From the NCBI GenBank assembly GCA_964620045.1, contig CAZUJL010000009.1, positions 70,382 to 134,381 on the forward strand: DNA of 64,000 bases, given 5' to 3'. Numbering within the stretch: the stretch's first letter is position 1; every line of letters starts with the position of its first letter. Below the pieces are notes generated by a model that saw only the letters and a program-made list of their open reading frames with translations, was not told the origin of the DNA and searched no databases. Source of the DNA: VFKU01 sp964620045. Its GTDB lineage: Bacteria > Hydrogenedentota > Hydrogenedentia > Hydrogenedentales > GCA-2746185. Below are positions 15,237 through 25,100 of this stretch, piece after piece. Both the position numbers and the translations under genes were made by a program.

Positions 15237-16598
15237 TCAGGGCGATTCCACATAACCCAGCGACTCGAGCTGGCGCTTAAGTTCATCGTCCATCGGCACT
15301 TGCGTCGTTGGGCTGGCGAAGGTGTTGGACGCTTTCCGGGCCTCGGCGATTTTGGCCGCCAGTGGCGCGACGATGTCCGGATGCTCGGCCGCGACGTTCG
15401 TGTGCTCCGTCGGGTCGGTGTCGTGGTTGTAGAGTTCCGGTTCGCGGCTTACGTGTTCGATGTATTTCCACGGCCCTTGAATCACGTCCCAGCTCGTGAA
15501 AAACGGCGGCCTCGGCAGGATGCGATGGCCCAGCAACATGCGGGCGTCCCACCCGCCCGCCGGCGCGCCCTCTCCCCCGCCCGAGATCATCGGCCACAGC
15601 GACGTGCCCTCGGCGTAGTCCGGCGTCGGCGCGCCGATGAAGTCGGCCACTGTCGGCAGCACGTCGATCAAGCTTACGTTCATCTCGTGGCGTCCGGGTT
15701 TCACACCGAGCCCCGGACCGTAGTACATCATCACGACGTGCTGGAGTTCGTCGTAGAGCCACGGGCCGTGCTCTCGGCCGCCGTGATCGTCGAATTCCTC
15801 CCCGTGGTCGGCCAGAAACACCACTAACGTGTTGTCGTCGAGATCGAGCAGCTTGAACACGCGCTCAATCCATTCGTCGGTGTACCGGATCTCGCTCAAA
15901 TACATCGCGCGCATTTCGTCGTTCGGAAACAGCGCGCGGTAACGCTCGAACCACGGCGAGTGCGGATGGTATGGCATGTGCGGATCCATCAGGTGCAGAT
16001 ACAGAAAATACGGCTTCGCTTTTTCCATATCGCGCTTCCATGCGCGCACCATCTCATACATATCGGCCGCGAGCCGATCGTTTTCCTGGAAAAATTTATC
16101 GAAACCCTGCTTGAATCCAAGTTCCTCTTCCACGTTCCGGTTCGCCGCGATGCCGTAGGTCGCATACCCCTTCTGCTTGAGCACCTCGGTTAGCGTCGTC
16201 AGGTCTTTGCTCATTCCGTTGAGTGGGATGGTCGTCGCCGTGTCGCCGCGCATGTTTGCCGCGAGCATCAGGTCCTTGTGCGCGTAGAACCCCTGCACCA
16301 CGCCGTGCTGATGCGGATACAGCGACGTAAACACCGAGGCCGTGCTCGGCGCGGTCCAGGAGGACGTCGAATAGGCCTTGTCGAACACGGCCGCGTCGCG
16401 CGCAATGCGCCTCAGAAACGGTGCAGTCTCGGGTTCGTGGCCATAGGCGCCGAGGTAGCTTGCGCGAAGGGTGTCCACCAGAATCACGACGACGTTCGGC
16501 GGCTTGGGCGCTTCCTGCGGCACGGGGCGCAGCAGAGAAACCACAGCGCCGGCGGCAATCAGCACGATCGCGGCGGCTATCGGAATGACGCGCTGCAC
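15237..16598 (-). CDS. sulfatase-superfamily enzyme with non-canonical nucleophile
   Basis: 453 aa with an N-terminal membrane anchor or signal (residues 5-22). The alkaline-phosphatase/sulfatase fold is clear: PNVVVILVDTLRASYLGAYG (Asp42 metal ligand), DPHMPYHPHSPW, and FLADHGEEFDDHG (Asp-His metal ligands), ending with the sulfatase C-terminal ELYNHDTDPTEHTNVA. The site that is Cys/Ser-x-Pro-x-Arg in formylglycine sulfatases reads Thr82-Ala-Pro-Ser-Thr86, so the modified Cys and the Arg are missing. It is more likely a Thr-nucleophile phosphodiesterase or phosphotransferase-like enzyme than a true sulfatase. It acts outside the inner membrane. The substrate is unknown. Confidence 0.75.
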   Translation of the reverse strand: MQRVIPIAAAIVLIAAGAVVSLLRPVPQEAPKPPNVVVILVDTLRASYLGAYGHEPETAPFLRRIARDAAVFDKAYSTSSWTAPSTASVFTSLYPHQHGVVQGFYAHKDLMLAANMRGDTATTIPLNGMSKDLTTLTEVLKQKGYATYGIAANRNVEEELGFKQGFDKFFQENDRLAADMYEMVRAWKRDMEKAKPYFLYLHLMDPHMPYHPHSPWFERYRALFPNDEMRAMYLSEIRYTDEWIERVFKLLDLDDNTLVVFLADHGEEFDDHGGREHGPWLYDELQHVVMMYYGPGLGVKPGRHEMNVSLIDVLPTVADFIGAPTPDYAEGTSLWPMISGGGEGAPAGGWDARMLLGHRILPRPPFFTSWDVIQGPWKYIEHVSREPELYNHDTDPTEHTNVAAEHPDIVAPLAAKIAEARKASNTFASPTTQVPMDDELKRQLESLGYVESP

Positions 16599-16672
16599 GT
16601 GGACTGCCCTCGAATGCGGATCAACCGATCGAGTGTACCGCAGCGGGAAGACTCAGACAACGAAGGGCGCGT

Positions 16673-17110
16673 TCAGCCTTCGATGTTCACGGCGACGTGG
16701 CCGTGGGCGTTGTGCGAGACGTTGGCGGTCACCTGGGCGCCCGCGCCGGGACGCGCGGCGATCTGGTCCCACGCGTCGCGCAGCTCGCGCAGGTGGCTGA
16801 GGCTTTCGTCGAGCGGGGCGAACTCTTTTTTCATGTTCGCCTGCACGAGGAGGTGGTGCACGTAGTCGTAAATGCGATCGAGGTTCTGCGCAACCTCGCC
16901 GGCCTCGAAATTCAGCGCGCCACGCAGTTCGGTGACGATTTCCTGCGCGCGAATGAGGTGGTCGTGCGTGCGGCGGAGGTCTTTGATTAGAATCGCGCGC
17001 TTGGCGTCTTCAATGTGCCGAATCGCGCCGTTGTACAGCATCACGATCAGTTTTTCGGGCGTGGCCGTTTCCACTTCCACGCGCCGGTATGCCGCCGATC
17101 CTGCCGCCAC
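16673..17110 (-). CDS. fliS: flagellar export chaperone FliS
   Basis: 145 aa. Matches FliS with AYRRVEVETATPEKLIVMLYNGAIRHIEDAKRAI, then the helical bundle (HDHLIRAQEIVTELRGALNFEAGEVAQNLDRIYDYVHHLLVQANMKK) and the segment LRDAWDQI. FliS binds the C-terminus of flagellin in the cytoplasm and keeps it unfolded until export. It follows fliD after 39 bp on the same strand, the standard fliD-fliS order. The C-terminal extension (residues about 125-145) is slightly longer than usual and not conserved. Expression is probably from the sigma-28 promoter in front of fliD. Confidence 0.93.
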   Translation of the reverse strand: MAAGSAAYRRVEVETATPEKLIVMLYNGAIRHIEDAKRAILIKDLRRTHDHLIRAQEIVTELRGALNFEAGEVAQNLDRIYDYVHHLLVQANMKKEFAPLDESLSHLRELRDAWDQIAARPGAGAQVTANVSHNAHGHVAVNIEG

Positions 17111-17149
17111 TGTGCTTCTCCCCGATCCGTTAACTAACGATTATAACGC

Positions 17150-18850
17150 CTAGCCCAAGCTGTTGAGCGCGCCGCCCTGCGAGTTGAGCGAGTTCGTCAG
17201 CGTTTCGAGTTGCAGGAACTGCCGGCGCAGGCGCGCCTCGCGCAGCGCAATCGCACGCTCGAGCGCTTCAATGCGCGTGTTATACGACGTAATCTGCGAG
17301 TCAATCGTGCCGCCGGCCTTCGCGCGTTCGTTCAGATACCCCGTCGACGACGTAGCGCCGTCGATGAAATTGAACATGGTGTCCGCGAGGCCGGTTTTCG
17401 CGCCGTTCGTGAACAACTGCGCGACACCTTCCTTGCTCGCGCCAATGGCCGCGCGCAACTTTGTATCGTCGATCTGAAGCTGGAATACCGCGTCCGAATC
17501 GAACACATCGCCGGTCGAGATGCCGATGTCGCGCAGGCTCTCCACGTTACCCGGCAGGCCGGACACGCGCGAGAACACGTTCTGGCGCAGGAACTGCTCG
17601 ATCGTGCGAATGGAACCGTCGTTTTCGAGCGTGCCGTCTTCCTTGGTGAGGTCGTTGATCTTCTTAATCGACTCGTTGAACTTGTCGACAAAGGACTTCA
17701 CGTCCTCAACGGTTGCATCGACGTCGGGCGAGACGCTGATTGTGCTCGTGCCGACGCCGCGCAGGCTGAGCGACACACCCGAAATCGCGCTCGTCACGTC
17801 GTTGGAGTTGCTGGTCTGCACCGCGCCGCCGTCAATGCGGTACTGCGCATCCACACCGGCCGTCTGCGTGGCCGCGGTGAGGTTGGTCCTGGCGATGAAG
17901 TTGCTCGTGCCGGCCTGGAAATTGATCGTGCGGCTGCCGAGGTTCTTCGACACGAATTTGAGTGTATCGGTCGTCTGATCGAAGGTCGCCGTCACGCCCG
18001 CGCTGGACGCGTTGATCCGGCCGATGACGTCGCCCAGCGAATCATTCGTCGGGTCGACCGTAATCGTGACGCCGTTGATGCGGAAGTTGCCGGCCGTGAT
18101 GGAGCCGCCCGCGAACGTGACCGTGTTCAGGTTGTCGGCGATGTTCGCCGCACCGAGAATGCGCTGGCCGGTGACCGTCGTTGAGCCGCTGAGATTGGTC
18201 GACTGCACCGCACCCTGCACGCCGAAGGTCGACAGGATATTGCTCGTGTCGCCGGTCGCGCCAAAGTTGATGATCGAGGTGTTGCCCGCGGTCGTGTTCG
18301 TGAAGCTGATGGTGTCCGTGCCCGCGTTGTACGTCGCGGTGACGCCCGCGGCGCTCGCATTGATCTGACCAATCAGCGTGTTCAGCGAGGTCGACGCCGG
18401 GTTCACGTTGAACTGCACGCCGTTGATGGTGAAGGTGCCGGAGGATATCTGCGACGAGATGCCGCTGGAATTCAGATTCGCGGCCGGATTGATCGGCGCG
18501 CCGAGGCGCGCGCTGCTGCGCGCATTCGTCGCCGTCGCCAATTGGACCACTTCGACATTGAAGCTGCCTTGGGTCGGCGCGGAGCCGATGGCCGAGGCCG
18601 TGACCACGCTCTCGTTTGTGGACGGCGTGCTGAAGTCTTTGAACTTGAGGCCGAGCTGGAAGTCTTTGAACAGATTGCGCAGCGACAAGAGCGAGGTACG
18701 CAGTTCGCCGACGCTTTTGCGCTGGGCTTCGAGACCCGTAATCCGGGATTTGATGCGGTTGACCGGCTGGCGCTCGATCGCGATCAACTGGCTAATGATC
18801 GTGTTCGAGTCGATGCCGGAGATCATCCCGCCGATGCTAAAACCACCCAT
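17150..18850 (-). CDS. fliD: flagellar hook-associated protein 2, filament cap FliD
   Basis: 566 aa. The N-terminus GGFSIGGMISGIDSNTIISQLIAIERQPVNRIKSRI is the FliD_N signature. The middle contains two flagellin hook-IN repeats, TFTINGVQFNVNPASTSLNTLIGQINAS and NFRINGVTITVDPTNDSLGDVIGRINAS. The FliD_C domain (about 330-560) ends with RIEALERAIALREARLRRQFLQLETLTNSLNSQG. FliD caps the growing filament and folds incoming flagellin; it is exported by the flagellar type III apparatus. The start at 18850 has a GGGAGG ribosome-binding site and lies 28 nt after a strong sigma-28 -10 box. No flagellin gene is in the window. Confidence 0.95.
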   Translation of the reverse strand: MGGFSIGGMISGIDSNTIISQLIAIERQPVNRIKSRITGLEAQRKSVGELRTSLLSLRNLFKDFQLGLKFKDFSTPSTNESVVTASAIGSAPTQGSFNVEVVQLATATNARSSARLGAPINPAANLNSSGISSQISSGTFTINGVQFNVNPASTSLNTLIGQINASAAGVTATYNAGTDTISFTNTTAGNTSIINFGATGDTSNILSTFGVQGAVQSTNLSGSTTVTGQRILGAANIADNLNTVTFAGGSITAGNFRINGVTITVDPTNDSLGDVIGRINASSAGVTATFDQTTDTLKFVSKNLGSRTINFQAGTSNFIARTNLTAATQTAGVDAQYRIDGGAVQTSNSNDVTSAISGVSLSLRGVGTSTISVSPDVDATVEDVKSFVDKFNESIKKINDLTKEDGTLENDGSIRTIEQFLRQNVFSRVSGLPGNVESLRDIGISTGDVFDSDAVFQLQIDDTKLRAAIGASKEGVAQLFTNGAKTGLADTMFNFIDGATSSTGYLNERAKAGGTIDSQITSYNTRIEALERAIALREARLRRQFLQLETLTNSLNSQGGALNSLG

Positions 18851-18878
18851 TGCCTAGCCTCCCGTACTGCTCCCCAGT

Positions 18879-18906
18879 ATATCGGCGCGAAACCGGTCAA
18901 ACTTTA
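18879..18906 (-). promoter_or_regulatory. sigma-28 (FliA/SigD) promoter for fliD-fliS
   Basis: Read on the minus strand, TAAAGTTT is followed 12 nt later by GCCGATAT (TAAA-N16-GCCGATAT), matching the class III flagellar consensus at every key position. The predicted start lies about 20 nt before the fliD ATG. A second site with identical spacing lies at 28216-28243. Confidence 0.82.
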
Positions 18907-18963
18907 GTCCCTGCAACACGACACAAGTGCCTGTCTATCAATACATTACGTTAGAATTTCCCT

Positions 18964-19005
18964 AAAAAGCGAACCGGGCACGCCCCCCTTTGGCGGCGTG
19001 CCCGG
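18964..19005 (-). terminator. Rho-independent terminator after pilC
   Basis: An 11-bp perfect GC-rich stem (CCGGGCACGCC paired with GGCGTGCCCGG, 18974-18984 and 18995-19005) with a 10-nt loop is followed on the minus strand by TTCGCTTTTT. It lies 19 bp past the pilC stop and separates pilC from the fliD promoter. Confidence 0.85.
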
Positions 19006-19023
19006 CAGATTCCTAAGATTTTC

Positions 19024-20232
19024 TCACGACACGAGTTGTGTCAGGTTCAGGATCGGCATGAACAGCGCGATGATGATGCCACCGACCACGATACCCATGA
19101 CGACGAGCAAGATCGGCTCGATCATGCTGGTCATGGCGTCGACCAAGGCCTTCACTTCCGCATCGTAGAAGTCAGCGATCTTTTCCAGCATGACTTCAAG
19201 GGCACCGGTCTTTTCGCCGACGCCAATCATGCGGGTCACCATCGGCGGGAACTCGCCATTGCGCGAGAGCGGGTCCGCCAGCGTCTCACCGTTACGGACG
19301 CCTTCGGCCGTCGTGCGAATCACCTTGGCAAACACTTCATTGCCGGAGGTGCGCTCGGCGATTTCCAGCGCCTGCAGGATGGCCACGCCGCTGCGGGTCA
19401 GGGTCGCCAGCGTACGCGTGAAGCGGCTGACGGCGACCTTACGCAAAAGCTGGCCGAAAATCGGCAGTTTCAGCTTGAGTGCATCGATCTGGTACTTGCC
19501 GGCCGGCGTGCGGTTGTAAAGCACCACACCGAAGCAGGCGGCGCCGACCACACCCAGCAACACAAAGGCTTTCCAGCTACGCAGGGTGTTGCTGACGGCG
19601 ATGAGGATCTGGGTCGGCTTGGGCAACTGCGCGCCCATTTCCGTGAAAATACGCTCGAACTGGGGCACCACGAAGAGCATAAGCCCCGAGGCAATCATCA
19701 AAATGATGGTCAGCGAGACGACCGGATAGATCATCGCGCCGCGGATACGACGCTTCAGTTCCGCCGTGGCTTCCATATAGTCGGCCAGGCGAATCAGCAC
19801 GCCGTCCAGGTCACCACTCACTTCGCCCGCGCGCACCATGCTGACGTAGAGGTCAGGGAAGATGCGTTTAAACGGCTTCAGGGCGTCCGAGAAGGTCTCA
19901 CCACCCTCGACGCTGGTGGCAATCTCGCGGATGACCTTGGCAAAAACGACGTCTTCGGTCTGCTCGGCCAGGATGTCCAGCGACTGGAGCAGCGGAAGAC
20001 CGGCATTGACCATGGTCGACAACTGACGCGTGAAGATAAGCACTTCATTCGTCTTGACCCGGCGGCTGCTCAGGCCTCTCCCAAGCCCGGCTTTTTCGCG
20101 AATCGACTGCTGGTCTGGTGTCAGTCCCTTGTCGCGAAGCGTCTGGATCAGCGCAGTCCGATTCTGCGCCTGCAACGTGCCGCGCTGGATTTTTCCATCG
20201 CGTCCACGAGCAGCATAGGCGTACGTAGGCAT
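19024..20232 (-). CDS. pilC: type IV pilus / type II secretion inner-membrane platform protein (PilC/GspF)
   Basis: 402 aa, the usual length. It begins MPTYAYAARGRDGKIQRGTLQAQNR, the GspF N-terminus, and carries two T2SSF domains (about 70-190 and 270-395). Each has the motif pattern FTRQLSTMVNAGLPLLQSL and FTRTLATLTRSGVAILQAL, then the GE.SG.L and GEKTGAL turns. Three membrane segments are present (about 168-190, 220-240 and 372-395). It forms the membrane platform for pilin or pseudopilin assembly ATPases. It is a single-gene transcript with its own promoter and terminator; no pilB/pilT neighbour is present. Confidence 0.92.
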   Translation of the reverse strand: MPTYAYAARGRDGKIQRGTLQAQNRTALIQTLRDKGLTPDQQSIREKAGLGRGLSSRRVKTNEVLIFTRQLSTMVNAGLPLLQSLDILAEQTEDVVFAKVIREIATSVEGGETFSDALKPFKRIFPDLYVSMVRAGEVSGDLDGVLIRLADYMEATAELKRRIRGAMIYPVVSLTIILMIASGLMLFVVPQFERIFTEMGAQLPKPTQILIAVSNTLRSWKAFVLLGVVGAACFGVVLYNRTPAGKYQIDALKLKLPIFGQLLRKVAVSRFTRTLATLTRSGVAILQALEIAERTSGNEVFAKVIRTTAEGVRNGETLADPLSRNGEFPPMVTRMIGVGEKTGALEVMLEKIADFYDAEVKALVDAMTSMIEPILLVVMGIVVGGIIIALFMPILNLTQLVS

Positions 20233-20267
20233 GGCGAATCTCCCCCGAGGTGGCCCCCTGTATTCGG

Positions 20268-20297
20268 ATTGTACCCGTGGTTTTTCTGTTTTGACAA
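20268..20297 (-). promoter_or_regulatory. sigma-70 promoter of pilC
   Basis: On the minus strand, TTGTCA is followed 18 nt later by TACAAT, 36 nt before the pilC ATG, which has a GGGGGAG ribosome-binding site. Both hexamers differ from the consensus at one position. Confidence 0.6.
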
Positions 20298-20532
20298 CAG
20301 ATTACCCAGAAAAGAAATGCGGAATTGGACGGGGTAAACGATTTAAGACACAGGACTTAGGTGTCTCAATCTAATTGCTGTGTTTCAATTCTGTTTCAAA
20401 AGCCTATTTTATGGGTTTTTTGTCGATTTTAAGTCTCGGCGCGGAACTTGGCCTCGCAGCACTCACTGGTACACTGGTTGTACCACGAATGAAACAGTGA
20501 ACAGGTGAGCTTTTCGACTTTTTCGACACAGT
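20298..20532. other. noncoding gap between pilC promoter and epimerase gene
   Basis: About 235 bp of AT-richer DNA without a plausible gene. It contains a 6-bp hairpin AGACAC/GTGTCT (about 20345-20364) that might end the leftward epimerase transcript, and two copies of TTTCAAT/TTTCAAA about 10 bp apart. No operator could be assigned. Confidence 0.4.
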
Positions 20533-21429
20533 TCAGACCCCAACCATCGCCTGCAGGGCAGGCGCGAGGAGTGGATCGTGGAATCGATATCCGGCGGCTT
20601 CGAGCTTTCGCGGATACACCCGGACACCCCCGAGCGCGAGGTCAGCCATCTGCCCTAGCGCCAGGCGCATGGCGAATTCGGGGACCGGAATGAGGGCGGG
20701 CCGATGGAGGACATGCGCCAAGGCGGTTGTGAATTCCTGGTTGGTTACCGGATTCGGCGCTACGGCGTTTACCGGACCGCGCAGCGTCTCGGTATGGATG
20801 GCGAAGTCGATGATATTGACGGTTTCACCGAGGGTTTGCCAGCTAAAATACTGCCGCCCGGACCCTATACGCCCGCCCAGCCCTATGCGGAATGGCAGCG
20901 CGATGGCTGGAAGCGCGCCGCCTTTGGATGCCAGCACTATCCCGGAACGGAGCGAAACCACCCGTATGCCGGCCTCGCTCGCGGGTTCGGCTGCAGCTTC
21001 CCAGTCTTTGCACAGTTGAGCGACAAAATCCGAGCCGGGCGGGCTGTCCTCCGTGAGTACCTCGTTGCCCCGATCAGCGCCATATACCCCCGTGGCGCTC
21101 GCGCAGATCAGAGATTCCGGCTTGTCAGACGCCTGGGCCAAGGTGCGGGCGAGCAGGTTTACAGGCTCAATACGGCTCGCCCGAAGTTCCCGTTTGCGGG
21201 CCTCGTTCCATCGGCGGCTGAATATACCGGCCCCGGAGAGGCACACGGCGGTATCGAAGCCCTCCACGGCCGCGGGGGCTAGCGCGCCCTTTGCCGGGTC
21301 CCAGGGGATTTCTTGAGGGTCGCGGGGCTTTCGCCGTACGAGGTGGTAGACCTCGTGGCCCAAGGCCTCCCAAAAGGTGGTCAGCGCCCCGCCAATCAAT
21401 CCGCTTGCACCAGCCGTCAGAATCCGCAT
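20533..21429 (-). CDS. TIGR01777-family NAD(P)-dependent epimerase (SDR39U1/YfcH-like)
   Basis: 298 aa, full length. The N-terminal Rossmann motif is MRILTAGASGLIGGAL (GxSGLIG). The family hallmarks WDPAKGAL, VCLSGAGIFSRRWNEARKRELRASRIEPVNLLARTLA, SATGVYGADRGNEVLTEDSPPGSDFVAQLCKDWEAAA and FSWQTLGETVNIIDFAI are all present. The C-terminal DUF1731 part ends with PRKLEAAGYRFHDPLL. Members are widespread atypical short-chain dehydrogenases of unknown substrate. The gene is read away from the divergent MarR/LplT-Aas unit and stands alone. Confidence 0.9.
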   Translation of the reverse strand: MRILTAGASGLIGGALTTFWEALGHEVYHLVRRKPRDPQEIPWDPAKGALAPAAVEGFDTAVCLSGAGIFSRRWNEARKRELRASRIEPVNLLARTLAQASDKPESLICASATGVYGADRGNEVLTEDSPPGSDFVAQLCKDWEAAAEPASEAGIRVVSLRSGIVLASKGGALPAIALPFRIGLGGRIGSGRQYFSWQTLGETVNIIDFAIHTETLRGPVNAVAPNPVTNQEFTTALAHVLHRPALIPVPEFAMRLALGQMADLALGGVRVYPRKLEAAGYRFHDPLLAPALQAMVGV

Positions 21430-21596
21430 GAACGCTCCTCAGGGCTGATTATGGACTGCCCTGACCACGAGAACAACGGCAACCCGAGGGCGGTTGCGGG
21501 GATTCATAAGAGTAAGGTGAATTGTATTTATAGTTGCAAGTGCTTGACGGCAAACATTTTCCTATGATTCAATTCGAGGCCTAACTAGGACGTCCC

Positions 21597-22103
21597 GTGA
21601 AGCTACAAGACGAACTCGGCCTGAAGGCCCCCTTCCAAGACATGCGCCACGAGACCGTGCTCAATCTCGTGCGCACCGCAACGTTGCTGTCCGCCCGGGC
21701 GACGCAACTCTTCCGGCAGTTCGACCTGACGGAGGCGCAGTTCAATGTGTTGTTCGCGCTGAAATTCTCGCAGGCGTCGATCACGCAGGCGGAACTCGGC
21801 AAGCGCTTGGTCGTCACTCGGGCGAGCATCACGTCCGTCCTGGACAAGCTCGAAGCCAAGGGCCTCGTGAAGCGCATCGATGTGCCGGAGAACAGGCGCA
21901 TTCACCACGTGGAACTGACTGACACCGGCCGCAAACTGGTGGAAGAAGTCGAACCGCTGTATCGGCGCGAAGTGCGGGAGGTCTTGGGCGATCTCGCGGA
22001 CGCCGAGTGTCATTCACTGATCAATCTCACGGAACGGGTCCGTGAACGCGCGCGGCAACGAATCGCGCGGAACGGATCGCACGACGAGTCGAACGACGAT
22101 TAG
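21597..22103 (+). CDS. MarR family transcriptional regulator
   Basis: 168 aa starting with GTG (21597). The MarR winged helix is clear: LVRTATLLSARATQLFRQFDLTEAQFNVLFALKFSQASITQAELGKRLVVTRASITSVLDKLEAKGLVKRIDVPENRRIHHVELTDTGRKLVEEVEPLY, including the DxR-like wing (VPENRR). It lies 78 bp upstream of the lysophospholipid-recycling gene in the same direction, so it may control that gene. The 160 bp before it is AT-rich with several short inverted repeats, but I could not settle on an operator. It is only distantly similar to the MarR at 14730. Confidence 0.88.
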   Translation: MKLQDELGLKAPFQDMRHETVLNLVRTATLLSARATQLFRQFDLTEAQFNVLFALKFSQASITQAELGKRLVVTRASITSVLDKLEAKGLVKRIDVPENRRIHHVELTDTGRKLVEEVEPLYRREVREVLGDLADAECHSLINLTERVRERARQRIARNGSHDESNDD

Positions 22104-22181
22104 AATTTTTCGCGCCGGCGCGCTGGGAGTTGCGCCGGCAGTTTTCCGGATGCGCCGCTGGTCCGGTGTTCGGGGCGCTGC

Positions 22182-25100
22182 ATGAAACAGGCATACGACA
22201 AATCGAATTTTCCGCGCGGCTTCTGGCCGTATGTGTTTGCGCAATTTCAGACCGCGCTGAGCGATACGATTTTCCGGCTGACGGTGGTATTCGCGCTGGC
22301 GCGTTCGACCGGCGCAACAGACAGCACGGAAGCTTCCGGCTCGATCAGCGCCATCGCGATGCTGCTGTTCGCGGTGCCCTTCTTCCTGTTTCCGGCGCAG
22401 TTCGGCGCGATCTCCGATCGATTCCCGAAGCAATCCGTGGCGATGTGGATGAAGTCGATCGAAGTATTGATTATGTGTTGTGCCGGCATTGCGCTGTACA
22501 CCGAAAGCGCGGTGCTGCTCTACGGCACGCTCTTCCTCACGGCGATTCATAGCGCGCAATTCGGCCCGTGCAAGTACGGCATCGTGCCCGAGGCCACGCC
22601 GGAGGATCGGCTCTCCTGGGCAAACGGCATCGTGCAAGGCACGACGATGATCGCCGTCGTCACCGGTGCGGGCATTGCCGGATATATGTTTACCGCGCTG
22701 AATGCCCGCGGCGCCGTGCACTGGGCCGCGCTGGTACTCGTTGGACTCGCCATCTGCGGCTTGCTCACCGCGCGCAAGATGTTCGCGCCGCCGGCGGCCA
22801 ATCCAAATCAATCCATTCCGTTGAACCCGTATAAGGGCATGCGCGAGCACTTCGTGCTGTTCTGGAAGGATCGATGGCTAGGCATCGCGGTCGTCGGCTA
22901 CACCTTTATCTGGGGCGTCGCGGCACTCGTGCAGGCGAACCTGGTGCCGTTCGGCTATGTCACCTTCGGTCTTGCCGAGGATGACATGAGCCTGATCCTG
23001 GCGTCGGTGACGCTGGGCATCGCCGTGGGCTCTGTAGCCGCGGGCCGGTTCTCGCGCGGACGGGTCGAGCCCGGCCTCGCACCGCTGGGCACGCTGGGCA
23101 TGGCCATTTGCTGCGTGTTGCTCGGCTACCCTTGGTACAACTACTACGGCGCGATGCTGCTCCTCTTCGGCGTCGGTTTCTCCGGCGGACTGCTCGTCGT
23201 GCCGGTCGTGGCGTTGCTGCAACAGCGCAGCCCGGCCGCCTCGCGCGGCAGCATATTGACGACGGTCAACATGGTGTCGTGGATCGGCATCGCGATGGCC
23301 GCCGGCGCGGAACTTCTCCTGAGCAAACTCAGCCTCGAGCCGACGACGGTTTTCCTGTTCTGCGGTGCGGCCACGGTCGTGTTCGGCGGGTTCCTCATCC
23401 TCGCGCAGCCGTTGTTTATCCTGCGCACGGCGCTGTGGCTGATTGCGAATACCATCTACCGCATCCGGGTTTTCGGGCGCACGAACATTCCGGAAACCGG
23501 CGGCGCGCTGCTGGTGGCGAACCACACCTCCTTCCTCGACGCGCTTGTGATCACAGCCGCGCTCGATCGGCGCGTGCGCTTCGTGATGCACCGCGGCGAG
23601 TACGATGTACCCTGGATCCGCGGGCTGGCGCGCATGATGGGCGCTATCCCCGTCTCCGCCGGCGGTGGTCCGCGCGAAGTGGTGCAGTCGCTGCGTTCGG
23701 CGACGGAATCGCTGAGCGCGGGCGACCTCGTGTGCATCTTCGCCGAGGGCCAGATCACGCGCTCGGGCCAGATGATGCCGTTCCGCAAGGGCTTTGACCG
23801 CATCATGAAGGGCGTCGATGCGCCGATCATTCCGGTGCATGTCGACAATGTCTGGGGCACGCTGTTCCGCTTCGTCGAAGGCAAGTTCATCTGGAAGTGG
23901 CCGAACCGCATCCCCTTCCCCATCATGGTCGGCTTCGGCAAACCCATGCCGTCGGACAGCAACGCGTATCAGCTCCGTGCGTCGATTCAGGAACTCGGCA
24001 CCGAGGCGTATAGCGAGCCGGAACTGATGCCGCGGCTGTTGCACCGTCAGTTCATCAGCAAGGTGCGCTGGCATCCGTTCCAGTTGCTCCTGGCCGATGC
24101 GCGCAGCGGCGAGTTATCCGCCATCAAAACGCTGACGGGTGCCATCGCGTTTGCCCGCAAGCTGCAGAACATTATCGGCAAGGACGAAGAAATGGTCGGC
24201 CTATTGCTGCCGCAGTCGGTCGGCTCCACGCTGGCCAATGCCGCGCTCACGATGATGGGCAAGGTGGCCGTGAACCTGAACTACACGGCGTCGAACGAAG
24301 CCATCGCGGCGGCGGCGCAGCAATGCAAAATGAAGCACGTGCTGACGTCGAAGGCTTTCCTCGAGCAAATGCCCGTGCAGGTGCCCGGTGAAGCGATCTA
24401 CCTCGAAGATGTGCGTGAGTCCGTGCAAAAAGGCGATCGCATCCGCGCGCTACTGATGGCGTTCTTCATGCCGGTGCGGATGCTGGAGCGCAAGCTCGGC
24501 GCGCCGGAATCGCGCAGCGTGCACGATCTCGCCACGATTATTTTCTCCAGCGGCTCCGAGGGCGAGCCGAAGGGCGTGATGCTGACGCACTACAACGTGT
24601 CCAAGAATATCGAAGCCGCGATGCAGGTGTTCCCGCATAAAAAGGGCGACTGCATCGTGGGCATGCTGCCCTTCTTCCACTCCTTCGGCTACACCGCCAC
24701 GCTGTGGCTGGTGCTGGCGTCTGCCCATTTCCGCGCCTTCTTCCACCCGAACCCGCTGGAAGCGCGCGCGATTGGCGAGCTGATTCAGAAGTACAAAGGC
24801 ACGATCATGTTCAGCACGTCCACATTCCTGCACGGCTTCATCCGCCGTTGTACGCCGGAACAGATGGTCTCGCTGCGCTTCGTGATCACGGGCGCGGAAA
24901 AACTCGCGCCGCGCGTGCGTGATGCGTTCAAGGAAAAGTTCGGCGTGGAGCCGCTCGAAGGCTACGGCACCACCGAGTGCGCGCCGATCGTGTCGCTGAA
25001 CTTGCCAGACGTGCGCGCGCCGGGCTTCTACCTCAAGGGCACAAAACGTGGCTCGATCGGCCTGCCGCTGCCGGGCATCAGCGTGCGCATTGTTGATCCG

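Noticed and set aside
21534..21568. TTGACG/TATGAT promoter before the MarR at 21597
   Set aside because: Spacing is only 13 nt, too short for a sigma-70 promoter; other pairings give 23 nt.
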